Assembly: GCF_902497875.1 (NCBI RefSeq)
Contig: NZ_CABVHY010000013.1
Span: forward strand, 62,001 to 126,000
DNA from: Pseudomonas fluorescens
Lineage (GTDB): Bacteria > Pseudomonadota > Gammaproteobacteria > Pseudomonadales > Pseudomonadaceae
Length of the DNA stretch: 64,000 bases
Reading direction: 5' to 3'
Shown: piece by piece, positions 53,453 through 61,929 of the stretch
Layout of the letters: every line of letters begins with the position of its first letter
How positions within the stretch are numbered: the first letter of the stretch is position 1
Notes under the pieces: generated by a model
The model's database searches: none
What the model saw: the letters and a program-made list of their open reading frames with translations, nothing else
What the model was told of the DNA's origin: nothing
Position numbers and translations under genes: made by a program

Positions 53453-53863
53453 ATGCGCCAAGGTCCGTTGTGTCTGCTGTTGGTCATGTTATCGATCGGG
53501 GCTGCGGCCCATGCCGAAGAGCGTTCTGACTTGGGCAATTCCACGCCCCTGTCCCTGAGCGCCGGTAGCCAGATCACCGAGTTGCAGCAACGCTTGAAAG
53601 AAAGCGAGCGGCTGCGTGATGAGCTGAACAAACACTTGCAAAATGCCGATAGCGAACGTGAAAGCGCCCGCTTGACCGCCCTGCGCCAAGAGAACCAGCG
53701 CCTCAAGCTGCAACTCAAGGAGGCATTGGCAAGCCCCGCACCGCGCCTGCTGACTGATCAGCAGCAGTGGTTCGTCATCGGTGCCGCGGTAGCGCTATTG
53801 GCCCTGCTCTGCGGTATCTTCGCCAGTGGCGGACGTAGACGACGTCGGCAATGGCTAAATTGA
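53453..53863 (+). CDS. Predicted periplasmic coiled-coil protein with C-terminal anchor
   Basis: 136 residues. A Sec signal peptide (MRQGPLCLLLVMLSIGAAAHA), a coiled coil (ITELQQRLKESERLRDELNKHLQNADSERESARLTALRQENQRLKLQLKEA), a membrane span (WFVIGAAVALLALLCGIFA) and a short Arg-rich end. This is like the anchor half of YgiM-type SH3-and-anchor proteins but without the SH3 domain. Function is unknown. It is 7 bases before the cpxR-like gene, so probably cotranscribed with it. ATG chosen for AGGAG 5 bases upstream. Confidence 0.85.
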   Translation: MRQGPLCLLLVMLSIGAAAHAEERSDLGNSTPLSLSAGSQITELQQRLKESERLRDELNKHLQNADSERESARLTALRQENQRLKLQLKEALASPAPRLLTDQQQWFVIGAAVALLALLCGIFASGGRRRRRQWLN

Positions 53864-53870
53864 GTGAGTC

Positions 53871-54548
53871 ATGAGCGACCTGTTACTGATAGATGATGAC
53901 CAGGAGTTGTGTGAGCTGCTGGCCAGTTGGTTGAGCCAGGAAGGCTTTCAGGTGCGTGCCTGCCACGATGGCCAGAGTGCGCGCCGCGCCTTGGCCGAAA
54001 CCGCGCCGGCGGCCGTGGTGCTGGACGTGATGCTGCCCGACGGCAGCGGTCTGGAACTGCTCAAGCAACTGCGCAACGATCATCCGGACCTGCCGGTGCT
54101 GATGCTCTCGGCCCGCGGCGAGCCGCTGGATCGCATCCTCGGCCTGGAACTGGGCGCCGACGACTACCTGGCCAAACCCTGCGACCCACGGGAGTTGACT
54201 GCTCGCCTGCGTGCCGTGTTGCGCCGCAGCCATCCGACGGCGGTGTCCAGCCAGCTCGAGTTGGGCGACCTGTGCTTCAGCCCGGCCCGCGGCGTAGTCA
54301 GTATCGATGAGCAGGAGTTCACCCTGACCATCTCCGAAAGCCGCCTGCTTGAAGCGCTACTCAAGCAACCGGGCGAGCCGCTGGACAAGCAGGAACTGGC
54401 GCAGATCGCCCTCGGCCGCAAACTGACCCTGTACGACCGCAGCCTGGACATGCACGTCAGCAACCTACGCAAAAAAATCGGCCCCCACCCCGACGGACGT
54501 CCGCGCATCGTTGCCCTACGTAGCCGCGGTTATTACTACAGCCTCTGA
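53871..54548 (+). CDS. cpxR: CpxR-like response regulator
   Basis: 225 residues. OmpR/PhoB type: receiver with D52 (VVLDVMLPDGSG), conserved Lys in DDYLAKPCDP, and a winged helix (LTISESRLLEALLKQPGEPLDKQELAQIALGRKLTLYDRSLDMHVSNLRKKIG). The next genes are a Spy/CpxP-like protein and a CpxA-like kinase, the Pseudomonas cpxR-x-cpxA order. It would control envelope stress genes. Separated from the other two genes by about 800 bp of repeats. Confidence 0.9.
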   Translation: MSDLLLIDDDQELCELLASWLSQEGFQVRACHDGQSARRALAETAPAAVVLDVMLPDGSGLELLKQLRNDHPDLPVLMLSARGEPLDRILGLELGADDYLAKPCDPRELTARLRAVLRRSHPTAVSSQLELGDLCFSPARGVVSIDEQEFTLTISESRLLEALLKQPGEPLDKQELAQIALGRKLTLYDRSLDMHVSNLRKKIGPHPDGRPRIVALRSRGYYYSL

Positions 54549-54569
54549 AAGGCGCCACATAAAGCCCCC

Positions 54570-54704
54570 CGTAGCAGCTGCCGAAGGCTGCGTTCGGCTG
54601 CGAAGCAGTCGTGATCCGGCTAATACAGTGTGTCTGGAAGAGCGCGAGTGCAGATTTTACGACTGCTGCGCAGCCGAACGCAGCCTTCGGCAGCTGCTAC
54701 GGGG
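54570..54704. repeat. REPIN, CGTAGCAGCTGCCGAAGGCTGCG-type
   Basis: CGTAGCAGCTGCCGAAGGCTG (54570) and its inverse ending 54701; same family as 42467-42601. Confidence 0.8.
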
Positions 54705-54761
54705 AACGCGTACACCCAGGCCGGCCGGTCGGCCGCCTTGCTTTTGCCTTGCTTTGGCTTT

Positions 54762-54792
54762 TGATCCTGATCTTGATCTTGATCTTGATCTA
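54762..54792. repeat. Hexamer microsatellite (TTGATC)n
   Basis: About five copies of TTGATC/CTGATC in a row, non-coding, in the cpxR-spy interval. Confidence 0.85.
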
Positions 54793-55015
54793 CCCGCCCC
54801 TTCGGCAGGCCGAGTGGAGGTGTTCATCAGGGGGGTGGCGCGTAGCGCCGTCAGCGCAGCTGACTCCGCCGCATTGCGGCGCCCCATGATGGACACCGGA
54901 GCGAGGGAACACCGAGCCTTGGCGAGGTGCCGTACGCTCGGGGCGAGCCTTTTTGGGTCCTTTTGTGGCGCTTGACAAAAGGGCCTCGCCGTAAGGGCGA
55001 AACCCTAAGTGGCCG
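54793..55015. repeat. Dispersed-repeat-like segment
   Basis: Dense short palindromes (GGCGCGTAGCGCC, GCCGCATTGCGGC, CTTTTGTGGCGCTTGACAAAAG). From memory a very similar stretch is present in many copies in P. fluorescens genomes, where the reverse strand is often annotated as small hypothetical proteins. I treat it as a non-coding repeat. Confidence 0.5.
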
Positions 55016-55035
55016 TTACCGCAGGAATGGATATG

Positions 55036-55256
55036 TACACCAGCGAGAGACAGGCCGGCTGTCAGGCCGTCTTCGCTGGCAAGCCAGCTCCCCCATTGGA
55101 TTTGGGTACATCCGCAAGAGTCAGGTCGGCTGCCAGGCCGCCATCGCGAGCGGGCTCGCTCCCACAGTGGATCGGTGTACATCCGCGAGAGACAGGCCGG
55201 CTGTCAGGCCGCCTTCGCAAGCAAGCCCACTCCCACAATGGATCTGTGTACATCCG
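55036..55256. repeat. Tandem array of 71-bp units
   Basis: Three consecutive 71-base units begin at 55036, 55107 and 55178 (each starting TACA), and a fourth starts at 55249 but is cut short. Each unit contains GAGAGACAGGCCGGCTGTCAGG-like sequence and a degenerate GCGAGC-type REP arm. Units differ by several substitutions. No coding. Confidence 0.85.
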
Positions 55257-55362
55257 CCAACCTCTTTACCCAAGCTTTACGCTTCGCTGACCGCCGCTGA
55301 CCTTGATCCCGGTAATCTGCACACATCCGGACTCACCGGGAACCGAGACAAGGAGATACACC

Positions 55363-55803
55363 ATGCGCAAGACTCTTATCGCTCTGATGTTCGCTGCTGC
55401 CCTGCCGACCGTTGCCATGGCCATGCCAGAAGGTTCAGGCCCGATGGGTCCGATGGACGGCCCGCGTCACGGTCAGCACGGCCAGCACGGTAAAGGCCCT
55501 TACAGCGAACTGGACTTGAGCCGCGAACAGCGCCAGCAGATCGGCAAGTTGATGGGCGAGCAAATGCGTGCGCGTCACCAGCTGATCGACACCTACCTGG
55601 AAAAACTCCCGGCGGCCGAGCAGAAAGCCCTGAAAGATGAGTTGGCGGCCAAACACCAGAAAACCGAAAGCGACATTCGCGGCCTGCTCAAGCCTGAACA
55701 ACAGAAGGAATTCGACGCCATCCAGAAAAAACACGCTGAGCGTCGCGCCGAATGGGCCGAGTTCAAAGCCTGGAAAGCGCAACAACCGAAAAAAGCGCAA
55801 TAA
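55363..55803 (+). CDS. Spy/CpxP-family periplasmic protein
   Basis: 146 residues. Sec signal peptide MRKTLIALMFAAALPTVAMA; mature part helical, His/Lys/Glu-rich, with LTxxQ-like motifs (LDLSREQRQQIGKLM and LKPEQQKEFDAIQ). Known relatives are the periplasmic chaperone Spy and the Cpx sensor inhibitor CpxP. Strong SD AAGGAG. It lies directly before the CpxA-like kinase, so a CpxP-like feedback role is plausible. Spy and CpxP cannot be told apart from sequence alone here. Confidence 0.88.
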   Translation: MRKTLIALMFAAALPTVAMAMPEGSGPMGPMDGPRHGQHGQHGKGPYSELDLSREQRQQIGKLMGEQMRARHQLIDTYLEKLPAAEQKALKDELAAKHQKTESDIRGLLKPEQQKEFDAIQKKHAERRAEWAEFKAWKAQQPKKAQ

Positions 55804-55870
55804 TGCGTTAGCGTTCATCCCCCAGCCCAATGGCCCCCCGCCGTTGGGCTTCTTTGTTTGAGGACTTCCC

Positions 55871-57211
55871 GTGCGTTCATTGTTCTGGCGCATCCTGGCC
55901 AGTTTCTGGTTGGCCATTGCCCTGGTTGCAGGGCTGTCGATTCTGCTCGGGCACATGCTCAATCAGGACGCCTGGATTCTCAGCCGCCACCCCGGCATCA
56001 ATACCCTGGCCGAAGAGTGGACGCAAACCTTCGAGTCCCAGGGCGAAGACGCCGCCCAGGATATTCTCGAGCAGCGCAAACGCCAGTATCACATCGACGT
56101 TCAAGTGCTCAACGAAAGCGGTGACCCGCTGGTGCGTGGCACCTTTCCGCGGCGCGCCGCGGCCTTCGAAGCACGGCAGAACAACGATGACCGACGCCTG
56201 CCCTGGCGGCGCCTGACCGTCGAATACATCAGTCCGAAAACCGGCGAAACCTATCTGTTGATCTACCGCATTGCCCACCCGGAACTGGATACCTGGCATC
56301 GCGAAAGCCTGCTCTGGCCCCTCAGTGCCCTGGGGATCGCACTGGTGGTACTGACCTTGTTCAGTTTGTTGGTCACCTTTTCCATCACTCGTCCGCTCAG
56401 CCGTTTGCGCGGCGCGGTACACGACCTGGGCCAGACCACCTACCAGCAAAACAGTCTGGCGCAACTGGCCAACCGTCGCGACGAGTTCGGGGTCCTGGCC
56501 AACGACTTCAACCGCATGGGTGCTCGTCTGCAAAGCCTTATCGGCAGCCAGCGGCAATTGCTGCGCGATGTCTCCCACGAGCTGCGCTCACCGTTGGCCC
56601 GACTGCGTATCGCCCTGGCATTGGCTGAACGTGCCAGCCCCGAAGAGCGGGAAAAACTCTGGCCACGACTGACCCGCGAATGTGATCGCCTGGAAGCCTT
56701 GATCAGTGAAATTCTGGTGCTGGCCCGTGTCGACGCCGACAATGCCAGCGCTGAAGAAATCGACCTCAACGGGCTGCTGAAAAACCTGCAAAAAGATGCC
56801 CTGCTCAACTCGGCCGAACAAAACGTCAGGCTCGAGGCCGAATCACAGCTGAGCCTCAAGGGCTGGCCGACCATGATCGAACGCGCCCTGGATAACCTGT
56901 TGCGCAATGCCCAGCGCTTCAACCCGGCGGGACAGCCGATTGAAATGCTGGCATTGCGCCAAGGTGAACGGATTGTCATCAGCGTGCGCGATCACGGCCC
57001 GGGGGTCGACGCTGAACATCTGAACCAATTGGGCGAACCCTTCTACCGCGCGCCCGGGCAGACTGCCCCAGGCCATGGCCTGGGGCTGGCCATCGCCCGC
57101 CGGGCAGCGGAACGGCACGGCGGCAGCTTGATCCTGGCCAATCACCCGGAAGGCGGATTTATCGCCAGCCTGGAGTTGCCGCTGGTGCCTGGAGCTGTGG
57201 TTCAGCCTTAA
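55871..57211 (+). CDS. cpxA: CpxA-like sensor histidine kinase
   Basis: 446 residues, GTG start with GAGG upstream. Two membrane spans (about 8-27 and 150-170) enclose a periplasmic domain of about 120 residues. Then HAMP (ITRPLSRLRGAVHDLG), HisKA with H237 (LRDVSHELRSPLARLR) and HATPase (LDNLLRNAQRF, DHGPGVD, GHGLGLAIARRA). It phosphorylates the CpxR-like regulator. Its gene is 67 bases after the Spy/CpxP-like gene. Confidence 0.9.
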   Translation: MRSLFWRILASFWLAIALVAGLSILLGHMLNQDAWILSRHPGINTLAEEWTQTFESQGEDAAQDILEQRKRQYHIDVQVLNESGDPLVRGTFPRRAAAFEARQNNDDRRLPWRRLTVEYISPKTGETYLLIYRIAHPELDTWHRESLLWPLSALGIALVVLTLFSLLVTFSITRPLSRLRGAVHDLGQTTYQQNSLAQLANRRDEFGVLANDFNRMGARLQSLIGSQRQLLRDVSHELRSPLARLRIALALAERASPEEREKLWPRLTRECDRLEALISEILVLARVDADNASAEEIDLNGLLKNLQKDALLNSAEQNVRLEAESQLSLKGWPTMIERALDNLLRNAQRFNPAGQPIEMLALRQGERIVISVRDHGPGVDAEHLNQLGEPFYRAPGQTAPGHGLGLAIARRAAERHGGSLILANHPEGGFIASLELPLVPGAVVQP

Positions 57212-57228
57212 GCTATTGGGTGCGGCCA

Positions 57229-57326
57229 GAAAGATCGCAGCCTGCGGCAGCTCCTACACGGATCGCGTACATCATTGCGAGGTGTATGCCGGACCTGTAG
57301 GAGCTGCCGATAGGCTGCGATCTTTT
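57229..57326. repeat. REPIN, GATCGCAGCC-type
   Basis: AAAGATCGCAGCCTGCGGCA (57230) and inverse ending GATCTTTT near 57326, between convergent genes. Confidence 0.8.
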
Positions 57327-57331
57327 GATCT

Positions 57332-57898
57332 TCAGACCTTGGCTGACCAACCACTGACAAACTCGGCCACATCCACTTTCGGTGCCGTGCGCGGTTCATT
57401 CAGCGGTGTGCCCAGGTACAGGAACGCAATCACCTGTTCGTCCTCGGCCAATCCCAGGCCTTTGGCCACATGCGCGGTATAGGACAACTCGCCGGTCCGC
57501 CACACCGCGCCGATGCCCTGGGCATAAGCGGCGAGCAAGATGCCGTGGGCTGCACAGCCGGCAGACAGCAACTGCTCGGACTTCGGCACCTTGGGGTGAT
57601 CCTGCAAACGCGCAATGACCACCACCACCAGCGGTGAGCGCATCGGCATGGCGCGGGCCTTGTCCAGTGCGGCCTGGGGTACTTCGCCACCTTGCAGTTG
57701 CGCCGCTTCGGCCAGTAGTTCGCCCATTTGCTCGCGGGCCGCACCTTCTACTGTCAAAAAGCGATAGGGGCGCAGCTGACCGTGATCCGGAGCCCGCAGA
57801 GCCGCCGCAAACAGCACCTCCCGTTGCGCCGCAGTGGGCGCCGGGTCGAGCACACGCGGCACGGAAACACGGTTGAGCAAAGCGTCGAGAGCCCGCAT
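57332..57898 (-). CDS. Nitroreductase family protein (YdjA-like)
   Basis: 188 residues. FMN-binding nitroreductase fold of the short YdjA type: AALRAPDHGQLRPYRFLTV at the N-terminus (FMN phosphate region), SAGCAAHGILLAAYAQGIGAVWRTG in the middle, and FLYLGTP near the end. NAD(P)H-dependent reduction of nitro or quinone compounds is typical; the physiological substrate is unknown. Start has GGAGG 8 bases upstream. Alone on its strand between a REPIN and a MITE-like element. Confidence 0.92.
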   Translation of the reverse strand: MRALDALLNRVSVPRVLDPAPTAAQREVLFAAALRAPDHGQLRPYRFLTVEGAAREQMGELLAEAAQLQGGEVPQAALDKARAMPMRSPLVVVVIARLQDHPKVPKSEQLLSAGCAAHGILLAAYAQGIGAVWRTGELSYTAHVAKGLGLAEDEQVIAFLYLGTPLNEPRTAPKVDVAEFVSGWSAKV

Positions 57899-57932
57899 CG
57901 GCCACCTCCTGAGAAAAATGTCCGGCTATTCT

Positions 57933-58091
57933 AGAGCCTGTACGGCTAGTTCGTTAGCTCAAATTCGGATGCCGGAAGTTCATAGCCAAGGCGCCGTGAC
58001 GAGTCATAGCCCGCTATGGCGAGGAACGGCAACGCAGGATATGGGCTTCTGGCGCCGAAGTTGAGCTAACAGAACTAGCCACACAGGCTCT
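57933..58091. mobile_element. MITE-like element with about 46-bp terminal inverted repeats
   Basis: The ends read AGAGCCTGTACGGCTAGTTC... and, inverted, AGAGCCTGTGTGGCTAGTTC.... Complementarity extends through GTTAGCTCAA and TTCGG for about 46 bases with few mismatches. The total is 159 bp with a non-coding centre. No ORF. Flanks CT/GG give no clear target duplication. Size and ends are those of a miniature inverted-repeat element; mobilisation is inferred. Confidence 0.65.
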
Positions 58092-58178
58092 GGTGGTAAC
58101 TGCCCGGACGGTGCCGGTTTACATGCCCCGCGCCGCAGGTAGAATGGCGCCCTTCCCTTATCAGCCCGAGCGGACTTC

Positions 58179-59633
58179 ATGGCGTTGCCGACCTTACGGA
58201 TCATTGGTTTCATTATCGGCATCTTCCTGATAACCCTGGCCATCAGCATGGTCGTGCCCATGGCGACGCTGGTGATTTTCGAACGCACCGGCGATCTGCC
58301 GTCGTTCCTCTGGGCCAGCATGATCACCTTTGTCGCCGGCCTGGCACTGGTGATTCCCGGGCGTCCGGAGCACGTACACCTGCGCCCGCGGGACATGTAC
58401 CTGCTCACCGTGACCAGCTGGCTGGTGGTCTGCGTGTTTGCCGCGCTGCCGTTTCTGCTGACCCAGCACATCAGTTACACCGACTCGTTTTTCGAAAGCA
58501 TGTCCGGCATCACCGCCACCGGGGCCACTGTGCTCAGCGGCCTGGACAACATGTCCCCGGGCATCCTGATGTGGCGCTCCTTGCTGCACTGGCTCGGCGG
58601 GATTGGCTTTATCGGCATGGCAGTAGCGATTCTGCCGCTGCTGCGAATCGGTGGCATGCGTCTGTTCCAGACCGAATCCTCGGACCGCTCCGAGAAAGTC
58701 ATGCCGCGTTCGCACATGGTGGCCCGCCTGATCGTGGGTTCCTACGTCGGCATCACCATCCTCGGCAGCCTGGCGTTCTGGTGGGCCGGGATGAGTCTGT
58801 TCGACGCGATCAACCACGCGATGTCAGCGATTTCCACCGGCGGTTTCTCGACCTCCGACCTGTCTCTGGCCAAGTGGCCCGAGCCAGCGGTACATTGGGT
58901 CGCGATCGTGATCATGATTCTCGGCGCCCTGCCGTTCACCCTCTATGTCGCCACGTTGCGCGGCAACCGTCGAGCGCTGATCAAGGATGAACAGGTTCAG
59001 GGCCTGCTCGGAATGTTGCTGGTGACCTGGCTGGTGCTCGGCACCTGGTACTGGTGGACCACCCAACTGCATTGGCTGGAAGCCTTGCGCCATGTGGCGC
59101 TGAACGTGACCTCGGTGGTCACCACCACCGGCTTTGCCTTGGGCGACTACAGCCTGTGGGGCAATTTCTCGTTGATGTTGTTCTTCTATCTGGGCTTTAT
59201 TGGTGGCTGTTCAGGTTCGACCGCCGGCGGGATCAAGATCTTCCGCTTCCAGGTCGCCTACATACTGCTCAAGGCCAACCTTAATCAGCTGATTCACCCG
59301 CGCGCGGTGATCAAACAGAAGTACAACGGACACCGGCTCGACGAAGAAATCGTCCGCTCGATCCTGACCTTCTCGTTCTTCTTCGCCATCACCATCTGCG
59401 TGATCGCACTGTTGCTGTCGCTGCTCGGTGTCGACTGGATGACCGCCCTGACCGGCGCCGCGAGTGCGGTTTCAGGCGTCGGCCCGGGGTTGGGCGAGAC
59501 CATCGGCCCGGCCGGCAACTTCGCCACCCTGCCGGACGCCGCCAAGTGGATTCTGTCGTTGGGCATGCTGCTCGGGCGCCTGGAGATCATTACCGTGTTC
59601 GTTCTGTGTATTCCGGCGTTCTGGCGTCATTGA
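58179..59633 (+). CDS. trkH: Potassium uptake protein TrkH
   Basis: 484 residues with repeated M1-P-M2 pore units. The filter-like segments are visible: SGITATGATVLSGLDNM, MSAISTGGFSTSDLSL, TTGFALGDYSLWG and AASAVSGVGPGLGET. Membrane subunit of the Trk K+ system, gated by cytosolic TrkA (not in the window). Its 3' end overlaps the convergent AraC-type gene by 44 bases. Full length. Confidence 0.96.
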   Translation: MALPTLRIIGFIIGIFLITLAISMVVPMATLVIFERTGDLPSFLWASMITFVAGLALVIPGRPEHVHLRPRDMYLLTVTSWLVVCVFAALPFLLTQHISYTDSFFESMSGITATGATVLSGLDNMSPGILMWRSLLHWLGGIGFIGMAVAILPLLRIGGMRLFQTESSDRSEKVMPRSHMVARLIVGSYVGITILGSLAFWWAGMSLFDAINHAMSAISTGGFSTSDLSLAKWPEPAVHWVAIVIMILGALPFTLYVATLRGNRRALIKDEQVQGLLGMLLVTWLVLGTWYWWTTQLHWLEALRHVALNVTSVVTTTGFALGDYSLWGNFSLMLFFYLGFIGGCSGSTAGGIKIFRFQVAYILLKANLNQLIHPRAVIKQKYNGHRLDEEIVRSILTFSFFFAITICVIALLLSLLGVDWMTALTGAASAVSGVGPGLGETIGPAGNFATLPDAAKWILSLGMLLGRLEIITVFVLCIPAFWRH

Positions 59634-60651
59634 GCACAGTCGGTGTCCCCGGCAACCGCGCCCGGTATTCGCCAGGCGTGGCATCGAACCAGCGCCGGAA
59701 GGCCCGAAAGAAGTTGCTCGGGTCGGCGAAGCCCAGCAGATAAGCGATTTCCAGCAGGGTCATGGCTGGCTGCGCAAGGTATTGCTCGGCCAGCTCGCGG
59801 CGGGTGTCGTCGAGCAATGTCTGGAAACTGGTGCCCTCCTCCTGCAAACGTCGTTGCAAGGTGCGCTGGGACAGGTGCAGGGTCTGCGCGACGGTGTCAC
59901 GCTTGGGCTCGCCCTGGGGCAGCAAGCGACACAACACTTGCCGCGCCTGGTGGGTCACGCGACTTCCCGAGAACCGCGCCAGATATTCCCCGGCAAACCG
60001 GTCATGCAACAGCGCCATCGCCTCATTGGCGGTCGGCAACGGCGCTTCCATGTCCGCGCGCTCGAAAATCAGCGCATCGTACGGCGCATTGAACACCAAA
60101 GGCGCGTGAAAGACTTGTTTGTAGGGTTCAAGATTGAGCGGTTGCGCGCCCTGGACCAACACCTTGCGCGGTTGCAGGGTGCGCCCGCTCAACCATCCGC
60201 ATAACGCCAGGGCACAGGCCAGCGAGGCTTCGGCACTTTGCCGGGTCGGCGGCAGATGGTCGCCATGCACTGTCAGAATCAGTGCATAACCTTCAGGCAG
60301 AAGGCGAAAACTCAAGTCAGCGCTTTCGGCGATGATCCGCTGATAACGCACCAACCGCTCAAACCCTTCGGCCAGGGTCCGACTGGACATCAAGGCATAA
60401 CCGGCGACATTAAAAGAAGCCGGGCGCACCACCTTGCCCATGTTCAAACCGATGGCCGGGTTACCCGACAGCTCCACGGCAAGTTGCCAAAGCCGCGTCA
60501 TCGAGTCCTGAGGAAACCGTGCATCCGGATCGTCCAGAGCGCCGTAGTCGAGTCCCAGCTGCTTGAACAATGCCCGGCAATCCAGGCCGTCCATTTCCAG
60601 TGCCTTGACAATCCCCATCGTCCAGCTTGCAGAAGTCGTTCTTTCGCTCAT
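59590..60651 (-). CDS. AraC-family regulator with arabinose-binding-like N-domain
   Basis: 353 residues. The N-terminal Arabinose_bd-type domain (MGIVKALEMDGLDCRALFKQLGLDYGAL...) and a C-terminal AraC HTH pair (RDTVAQTLHLSQRTLQRRLQEEGTSFQTLLDDTRRELAEQYL, LEIAYLLGFADPSNFFRAFRRWFDATPGEYR) match the OruR/ArgR-like long AraC regulators of Pseudomonas. The ligand and targets are unknown. Convergent and overlapping with trkH; divergent from the DUF962 gene. Confidence 0.9.
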   Translation of the reverse strand: MSERTTSASWTMGIVKALEMDGLDCRALFKQLGLDYGALDDPDARFPQDSMTRLWQLAVELSGNPAIGLNMGKVVRPASFNVAGYALMSSRTLAEGFERLVRYQRIIAESADLSFRLLPEGYALILTVHGDHLPPTRQSAEASLACALALCGWLSGRTLQPRKVLVQGAQPLNLEPYKQVFHAPLVFNAPYDALIFERADMEAPLPTANEAMALLHDRFAGEYLARFSGSRVTHQARQVLCRLLPQGEPKRDTVAQTLHLSQRTLQRRLQEEGTSFQTLLDDTRRELAEQYLAQPAMTLLEIAYLLGFADPSNFFRAFRRWFDATPGEYRARLPGTPTVLNDARTPEYTERTR

Positions 60652-60814
60652 GGCGTCTTCTTAAATGATGAGCCGCATTCCCGCGGCCGATTTTCGAAGG
60701 ATACTAAAGTGGCGCCTATTGTCACTGGCTGTGACCACTGATCACTCTAGACTTAAATAAGCTCCCCGCAGAACATTTGGCCATCAGCATAAAATAACCA
60801 CAGAGATCGCAGTC

Positions 60815-61126
60815 GTGGATAACAGCAAGCGTTTCAACAGCTTCTCTGAGTTCTACCCTTACTATTTGAGTGAGCACAGCAACAGCACCTGTCGCCGGCT
60901 GCACTTCATCGGCACCAGCCTGGTGCTTCTGATTCTCGCCGTGGCCATTGCCAAAGGGGCCTGGCTGCTGTTGTGGGTACTGCCCCTGGCGGGTTACAGC
61001 TTCGCCTGGGTCGGGCATTTTTTCTTTGAGAAAAATCGCCCCGCCACCTTCCAGCATCCGCTGTACAGCCTGCTCGGCGACTTCGTCATGTACCGCGACA
61101 TGATGCTCGGCAAAGTGCCGTTCTAA
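60815..61126 (+). CDS. DUF962 / Mpo1-like membrane protein
   Basis: 103 residues, GTG start. Two hydrophobic helices around 37-70. The conserved His sites of the family are present: RRLHFIGT near 30 and GHFFFEKNRPATFQHPLYSLLGDFVMY. Yeast Mpo1 is an iron-dependent dioxygenase acting on 2-hydroxy fatty acids; bacterial members are mostly untested, so enzyme activity is only a possibility. Usual short bacterial length. Confidence 0.88.
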   Translation: MDNSKRFNSFSEFYPYYLSEHSNSTCRRLHFIGTSLVLLILAVAIAKGAWLLLWVLPLAGYSFAWVGHFFFEKNRPATFQHPLYSLLGDFVMYRDMMLGKVPF

Positions 61127-61213
61127 GTCCTCACGCCGTCCTGTACTGCCCGTGCGCGATCAGATCCATGGCTTACACTGAAAATCCCATCGAACAACAC
61201 CAGAGGATCGCCA

Positions 61214-61804
61214 ATGAATGCCAGTGCGCGCTTCACTCATATGCAGGATGGCACACAGGAAGACTGGGCGATCATCGCTGCGGACTTCACTGCCTATGCC
61301 AGGCAACTACCGGCGCGAATCGTGACCCATCTCAAGTTGCTCGAGGGGGATTTCGGCGGCTTCCCGGTGGATCGTTTGACCCACTCGCTGCAAACCGCCA
61401 GCCGCGCCTGGCGCGATGGGCGTGACGAAGAATATGTGGTCTGCGCCCTGCTTCATGATATCGGCGACACCCTCGGCTCCTACAATCACCCGGACATTGC
61501 CGCGGCGATCCTCAAGCCTTTCGTCAGCGCCGAAAACCTGTGGATGGTGGAAAAGCACGGGATTTTCCAGGGCTATTACTTCTTCCATTACCTGGGGATG
61601 GACCGGCATCTGCGCGAACAATTCAGCGAGCACCCGCAGTACCTGCAGACCATCGAATTCTGCGCCAGGTACGACGCTGCAGCCTTTGATCCGGCCTACG
61701 ACAGCCTGCCCCTGAGCTTCTTCGAACCCATGATGGAGCGCCTGTTTGCCCAGCCGAAGAACTCGATTTACTTGGCGGCGATGGAACAGCATTCGCCAGT
61801 CTGA
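61214..61804 (+). CDS. HD-domain protein (possible diiron oxygenase-like)
   Basis: 196 residues. HD-fold residues: THSLQTA, LLHDIGD, SYNHPDIAA and EKHGIFQGYYFFHYLG. The order H...HD...H...H resembles the PhnZ/inositol-oxygenase-like HD proteins more than signalling phosphohydrolases, but I cannot prove this. AGGATCGCC SD precedes the ATG. Single gene; followed by a REPIN. Substrate unknown. Confidence 0.85.
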   Translation: MNASARFTHMQDGTQEDWAIIAADFTAYARQLPARIVTHLKLLEGDFGGFPVDRLTHSLQTASRAWRDGRDEEYVVCALLHDIGDTLGSYNHPDIAAAILKPFVSAENLWMVEKHGIFQGYYFFHYLGMDRHLREQFSEHPQYLQTIEFCARYDAAAFDPAYDSLPLSFFEPMMERLFAQPKNSIYLAAMEQHSPV

Positions 61805-61830
61805 GGATTGTCTGAAGCAGGGAAACTGTT

Positions 61831-61924
61831 AAAAGATCGCAGCCTGCGGCAGCTCCTACACCGACCGGGTACACCCGCGATTTTGCTGGTGTTTTGTAGG
61901 AGCTGCCGCAGGCTGCGATCTTTT
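61831..61924. repeat. REPIN, GATCGCAGCC-type
   Basis: AAAAGATCGCAGCCTGCGGC (61831) and inverse ending 61924, between convergent genes. Confidence 0.82.
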
Positions 61925-61929
61925 CGGGC

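Noticed and set aside
54790..55182. Minus-strand 130-codon frame in the repeat region
   Set aside because: Runs through tandem and dispersed repeats; similar frames are commonly mis-annotated as hypothetical proteins.
55036..55256. Tandem 71-bp units considered as a CRISPR array
   Set aside because: Units are directly adjacent with no unique spacers between them, and no cas gene is present.
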